NCBI GenBank assembly: GCA_034422355.1
Contig: DAOUJS010000091.1
Coordinates: forward strand, 38,078-102,077
Origin: CATOSP01 sp034422355
GTDB lineage: Bacteria; Chloroflexota; Dehalococcoidia; Lucifugimonadales; UBA3495
Direction: 5' to 3'
DNA: 64,000 nt
The notes beneath the pieces were generated by a model. That model did no database searches, had not been told where the DNA came from, and saw only the letters and a program-made list of their open reading frames with translations. How positions within the stretch are numbered: the first letter of the stretch is position 1; each line of letters starts with the position of its first letter. Both the position numbers and the translations under genes were made by a program. Below are positions 60,888-64,000 of the stretch, one piece after another.

Positions 60888-61837
60888 TGGCCGCACAAAG
60901 GCAGATGGCTTCCACCCGCGAGACCTTCGGCAGGACCCTGCTGGAGTTGGCTGATGAACACCCGGAAATTGTGGTGCTGGGCGGCGACCTGAACGTCTCG
61001 GTGTTCACCCATTTGTGGAGGGACCAGTACCCCGACCGGTTCTTCGACTTCGGCCCGGCAGAGCAGAACATGGTCGGCGTGGGCGCAGGTATGGCAGCGT
61101 CGGGGAAGACCCCATTCGTAAGCACATTCGCAGTCTTCGGCGTCGGCAGGCCCTTTGACCAGTTGCGGGTGTTGGTGGCCCAACCCCACCTGAACGTGAA
61201 GCTGGTCTGCACTCATGCCGGTATCCTCACCGGGGAAGACGGCATGTCGGCCCACGGGATCGAGGACATCGCATTGGCCTGCTCACTGCCCGGGTTCACC
61301 GTGGTATGTCCGGCCGACGCTGTGGAGGCGGCCCATGCGGTGCGCGTTGCGGCAAAGACCGAAGGCCCTTTCTACGTCCGCCTATCCCGAGCCAACACGC
61401 CGGTAGTCCATGACGAGGGCTATGAGTTCAAGCTCGGCGCAGCGGAGGTAATTCGGGACGGCGGAGACGTATCGATAATCGCCACCGGGGTCATGGTGTC
61501 GGTGGGGCTTGACGCAGCGGACCTCCTGGAACAGGAGGGCGTGTCGGCGCGTGTGGTAAACATCCATACTCTCAGCCCAATTGACGAAGCGGCAGTCCTG
61601 GCAGCGGCTCGGGAGACCGGGGCGATAGTCACTGCCGAGGAACACCTGGCCCACGGCGGTCTTGGCAGCATCGTGGCCCAGGTTGTTGGCAGGTCCAACC
61701 CCGTCCCGATGGAGACGGTTGCCCTGAACGGTTATAGCGAGTCCGGCAGGGCGGATGAACTGATGGCCAAGGCCGGACTGACCCCGGAAGCAGTCGGGGG
61801 CGCGGCCAAGCGCGCGCTCAAGCGCAAGGGGGCCTGA
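60887..61837 (+). CDS. Transketolase, C-terminal subunit
   Basis: 316 residues. Pyrimidine-binding half: RETFGRTLLELADEHPEIVVLGGDL, then GPAEQNMVGVGAGMAASGKTPFVSTFA and VRLSRANTPVV; the C-terminal domain has EEHLAHGGLGS. It acts with the N-terminal subunit. Some split homologues serve DXP- or ansamycin-type pathways instead of central carbon flow; no such genes lie next to it here. Confidence 0.94.
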   Translation: MAAQRQMASTRETFGRTLLELADEHPEIVVLGGDLNVSVFTHLWRDQYPDRFFDFGPAEQNMVGVGAGMAASGKTPFVSTFAVFGVGRPFDQLRVLVAQPHLNVKLVCTHAGILTGEDGMSAHGIEDIALACSLPGFTVVCPADAVEAAHAVRVAAKTEGPFYVRLSRANTPVVHDEGYEFKLGAAEVIRDGGDVSIIATGVMVSVGLDAADLLEQEGVSARVVNIHTLSPIDEAAVLAAARETGAIVTAEEHLAHGGLGSIVAQVVGRSNPVPMETVALNGYSESGRADELMAKAGLTPEAVGGAAKRALKRKGA

Positions 61838-61941
61838 TTCCCGACATTTCTCTTATGAAGCCGGGATACCTCGCGTGAGTGAGTTGGTTCAGGCCGGAAT
61901 CGCGCCAATTGGGGTACTCGCGGAAGCCCGATGCGACGCCC

Positions 61942-63606
61942 CTACAACCCTCTGATGGACTCGATTGTGCCATCCACGTAGAGAATCTGGAGGGTTGTCA
62001 GTACGCTCCGGTCCAGAATCGCCGCCTGGTCTGCATTGCCCTGGGTGCGCATGTTGGCCAGCAAATCCCCCACTGTAGCATTGCCGTCGATCATTGAGAC
62101 CAGCCTGGCCACCAGGCCGCTGGCCGGGGTGCCCTCGGGCTGGCTGACGGTGGTGAGGACAGTGCCCCACACGAACTCGCCCTCGCCCAGAACTGCTTTC
62201 CGTTGGACGCGGACACCGTTGGACAACCTGGGCACAGCCGTGAGAAGACGGGAACCTCCGGCGCGCGCTTCGGCCATCGCTTCTTCCCACCGTACCCGCC
62301 GCGCCGCCCGCTGGCCCTCCACATCTCTGACACTGGTCACGAAGTCCCCGGGCGGCTCGCCCTTCTCCAATACGGCGCGCTCGTACCCTCGCGGAGGCTG
62401 TCCGGCCACGGCCTGAATGAAGGAATGCCGCGGCGAAAACTTGCCGTCCCCGTTCAGCAACCGCCTCGCCTCCCAAAAGTAACCCTCGGAGGCCAGGTTG
62501 CTGGAGTAGAACAGCCGGGCCAACTCCCGGAAGTGGGAGTATTCCTTGAAGTAAAGCTCCTGGTAGGCGTCGGCTGCCGCGGGAGCAAGTCCGGGGTCCT
62601 TCAGCGCCGTTGCCACATAGGCGGCCGCCAGGACGCCGGACATCAGGGCCAGATGCACCCCCGAGGAGAACAGCGGGTCGACGAAACATGCCGCGTCTCC
62701 GGCCAGGACGTACCCGTCCCCCGCGAGACGGCGGCAGACATAGGACCAGTCTTTCAGGATGAACGGGCCGGAGACCATCTCGGCGTTCTGCAGCATGGCG
62801 TTCATGCGGGGCGCGCCTTCAAGCTGGTTTTCGAGGAACCGGCGGAGACCCTGTTCCCCAACGTCTCTCTGTCCGCTCTCGCTGTCAACCACCGCGCCGA
62901 TGCTGGCCCATCCGGTGTGCAAGGGGATGTTCCAGAGCCAGCCCCTGGGGTGGGCTTCAATGAAGATATTGGTGGCGTCGCGTCCCGGAAGTCGTTTGCC
63001 GCCGGTGAAGTATCCGTAAACGGCCAGGTTACGAAAGAAGGGGTCCCAGTCCCGGAGCCGGAGCTTGCCTGAAAGCAGCCCACCCTGGCCACTGGCGTCC
63101 ACCACGAATGACGCCGCTGACTCTCGCTCCGTACCTGTGTCGTCGATGTACCTGACCCGTCCGGACCCGCCCCGCGCACTGCCGCCTTGGGGATCAAGAA
63201 GCACATCAATGACTCTGTGGCCCTCTCGGACATCCACGCCGTGGGCGCGGCTGTTTTCAAGAAGTATCTGGTCGAACTGGGGCCGCCATACCTGGTAGGA
63301 GTGGGGGTAGCGGGTGTTGGTCTCCTCGAAGTACCAGCTCCAAGGCTGCTGGCCGGTCCCCCACACCATGGTTGCGCCGTACTTGCGCAGGAACCCGGCC
63401 GCTTCTACCTGATCGAGTACCCCCAATTCCTGCAACACGGGAACGCTGGCGGGAAGCATGGACTCGCCCACGTGGTCTCTGGGAAATCTCTCCCGCTCCA
63501 GCAAGAGAACGTTGAATCCCTGGCTGGCGAGCATGGTCGCAGCAGTGGAACCGGCAGGGCCGCCCCCTATGACGGCCACGTCGGAGGAGGAGTGAGAATG
63601 GGTCAC
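61942..63606 (-). CDS. Flavin-dependent halogenase-like protein with PqqD-like tail
   Basis: 554 residues from a GTG. FAD motif GGGPAGST near residue 14; Lys75 in FLRKYGATMVWG, the halogenase active-site lysine; and WLWNIP (W223, W225), matching the WxWxIP signature that distinguishes halogenases from monooxygenases. GDAACFVDPLFSSGVHLAL is the second FAD loop. After about residue 470 a separate domain (LVSMIDGNATVGDLLANM and ILYVDGTIESI) resembles PqqD/winged-helix carrier-binding domains. It may chlorinate or brominate a carrier-bound substrate. A geranylgeranyl-reductase-type role is the alternative. Confidence 0.8.
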   Translation of the reverse strand: MTHSHSSSDVAVIGGGPAGSTAATMLASQGFNVLLLERERFPRDHVGESMLPASVPVLQELGVLDQVEAAGFLRKYGATMVWGTGQQPWSWYFEETNTRYPHSYQVWRPQFDQILLENSRAHGVDVREGHRVIDVLLDPQGGSARGGSGRVRYIDDTGTERESAASFVVDASGQGGLLSGKLRLRDWDPFFRNLAVYGYFTGGKRLPGRDATNIFIEAHPRGWLWNIPLHTGWASIGAVVDSESGQRDVGEQGLRRFLENQLEGAPRMNAMLQNAEMVSGPFILKDWSYVCRRLAGDGYVLAGDAACFVDPLFSSGVHLALMSGVLAAAYVATALKDPGLAPAAADAYQELYFKEYSHFRELARLFYSSNLASEGYFWEARRLLNGDGKFSPRHSFIQAVAGQPPRGYERAVLEKGEPPGDFVTSVRDVEGQRAARRVRWEEAMAEARAGGSRLLTAVPRLSNGVRVQRKAVLGEGEFVWGTVLTTVSQPEGTPASGLVARLVSMIDGNATVGDLLANMRTQGNADQAAILDRSVLTTLQILYVDGTIESIRGL

Positions 63607-63629
63607 GGGAACCGTCTCATATACGAGGA

Positions 63630-63839
63630 CTACGGAATGAGTTTGACCAGCGCAACAGTCACGCTAACCGCGGTAAAAGCTAAACCGATCATCCATTTGA
63701 TCAGCCGGACCTCTGCTGCCTTAATCTCAGCTCGTACCTCGGCCCGCATCTCATCCCTGGCCGGCATCGTCTCCATGCGAACCATCAGTTGCTGAAATAC
63801 GCCCTCCAGCCAGCTTACCCGTTCTTCGAGCGTAGTCAT
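63630..63839 (-). CDS. Small coiled-coil protein with one membrane segment
   Basis: 69 residues. The first 45 are a charged heptad-like helix (LEERVSWLEGVFQQLMVRME, then EMRAEVRAEIKAAE), followed by a transmembrane helix IKWMIGLAFTAVSVTVALV and a short tail. This layout resembles DUF1640/CCDC90-type membrane coiled coils. Function unknown. Confidence 0.65.
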   Translation of the reverse strand: MTTLEERVSWLEGVFQQLMVRMETMPARDEMRAEVRAEIKAAEVRLIKWMIGLAFTAVSVTVALVKLIP

Positions 63840-63969
63840 TCAGCCCTCGAACCTTATCCACTTCACCGGCAGCGCATGAGAAACGGTCTTAGAGCCTATC
63901 CTAAAAACTGGTAGAAACTCACAGGCGAGTTAAGGTGAGCCAAGTCAGGGTTGCCGCTATACTGGTGTA
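63840..63969. other. Right-edge spacer with possible IS terminus
   Basis: No gene. AGAGCCTATCCTAAAAAC (63890-63907) and TGAGCCAAGTCAGGG from 63936 resemble ends of known insertion-sequence families; the other end would lie outside the window. Confidence 0.3.
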
Positions 63970-64000
63970 ATGAGCAAAACGAAAGACCCCAAGCCGCCAC
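63970..64000 (+). CDS. Start of a truncated gene at the window edge
   Basis: ATG at 63970 opens a frame reading MSKTKDPKPP to the edge. The basic, proline-rich start would fit an IS OrfA protein, but ten residues are too few to decide. Confidence 0.3.
   Translation, partial: MSKTKDPKPP

Noticed and set aside
1..64000. tRNA, rRNA or CRISPR array
   Set aside because: No cloverleaf with a GGTTCGA-type arm, no rRNA-like stretch and no regularly spaced direct repeats were seen by eye.

Overview
The window is a GC-rich bacterial chromosome segment. The gene set suggests an uncultured Chloroflexota of the SAR202/Dehalococcoidia-like type (marine or sponge-associated): many FMN/FAD oxidoreductases, a GMC oxidase, a luciferase-like monooxygenase, a CaiB-type CoA transferase, cyclase and MmgE/PrpD families, dispersed toxin-antitoxin and PaREP1/HEPN-like genes, and a eukaryote/archaeal-type IleRS. 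No rRNA or tRNA was seen, so this placement is inference.

Layout. 1-5 kb: an aspartic-protease-like gene next to proA, a cyclase-family hydrolase, a START-like protein and a Gfo/Idh/MocA oxidoreductase. 5.4-6.3 kb: two small orphan genes and a hairpin. 6.3-22.5 kb: catabolic genes (dienelactone hydrolase, GMC oxidoreductase, LLM flavin monooxygenase, SDR, P450, acetamidase, PPOX proteins, SbcD-like nuclease, CoA transferase, ribokinase, MmgE/PrpD). These are interrupted by accessory genes: a PaREP1-like gene plus a zinc-cluster SF2 helicase between repeated copies of the GMC gene end, a KTSC/PaREP1 pair, and VapBC. 22.5-24.8 kb: Nudix, Panacea/RelE-like pair, ComF. 25-34.5 kb is a defence island: Res-like nuclease-helicase, PIN gene, Mod methyltransferase, VapB with a dead VapC, the 3' part of a type IIG enzyme, a RelE toxin and an IS66 remnant. 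34.6-40.2 kb: Asp-box propeller, acyl-CoA-dehydrogenase-like monooxygenase, a CopG-antitoxin-led operon and an HMG-CoA-lyase-like enzyme with a clear terminator. 40.4-42.3 kb: an AAA ATPase/PIN-like two-gene module.

42.3-50.7 kb is largely housekeeping: consensus promoter, TPP riboswitch, intrinsic terminator and thiC; a coupled operon GYD protein / HEPN-like / thiD / Uma2; ileS; fpg. 50.7-59.8 kb holds a PPOX protein, GNAT, SbcC, a frameshifted wHTH/TIR-like gene, ffh, and a coupled repair cluster alkA (frameshifted), thpR, mug, then an amidohydrolase. 59.9-64 kb: split transketolase, a flavin-dependent halogenase carrying the WxWxIP signature, a small coiled-coil membrane protein, and possibly the start of another gene or IS at the right edge.

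Main points: (i) three copies of a GMC oxidoreductase 3' end bracketing a PaREP1-like gene and a helicase; (ii) an AAA/PIN overlapping pair that looks like an uncatalogued defence or toxin module; (iii) a decaying restriction island with a composition-mosaic methyltransferase; (iv) two single-base frameshifts, which may be assembly errors; (v) a halogenase and a CYP2-like P450 pointing to specialised oxidative chemistry. All coordinates, motifs and repeats were read by eye; family assignments come from motif knowledge without any database search.
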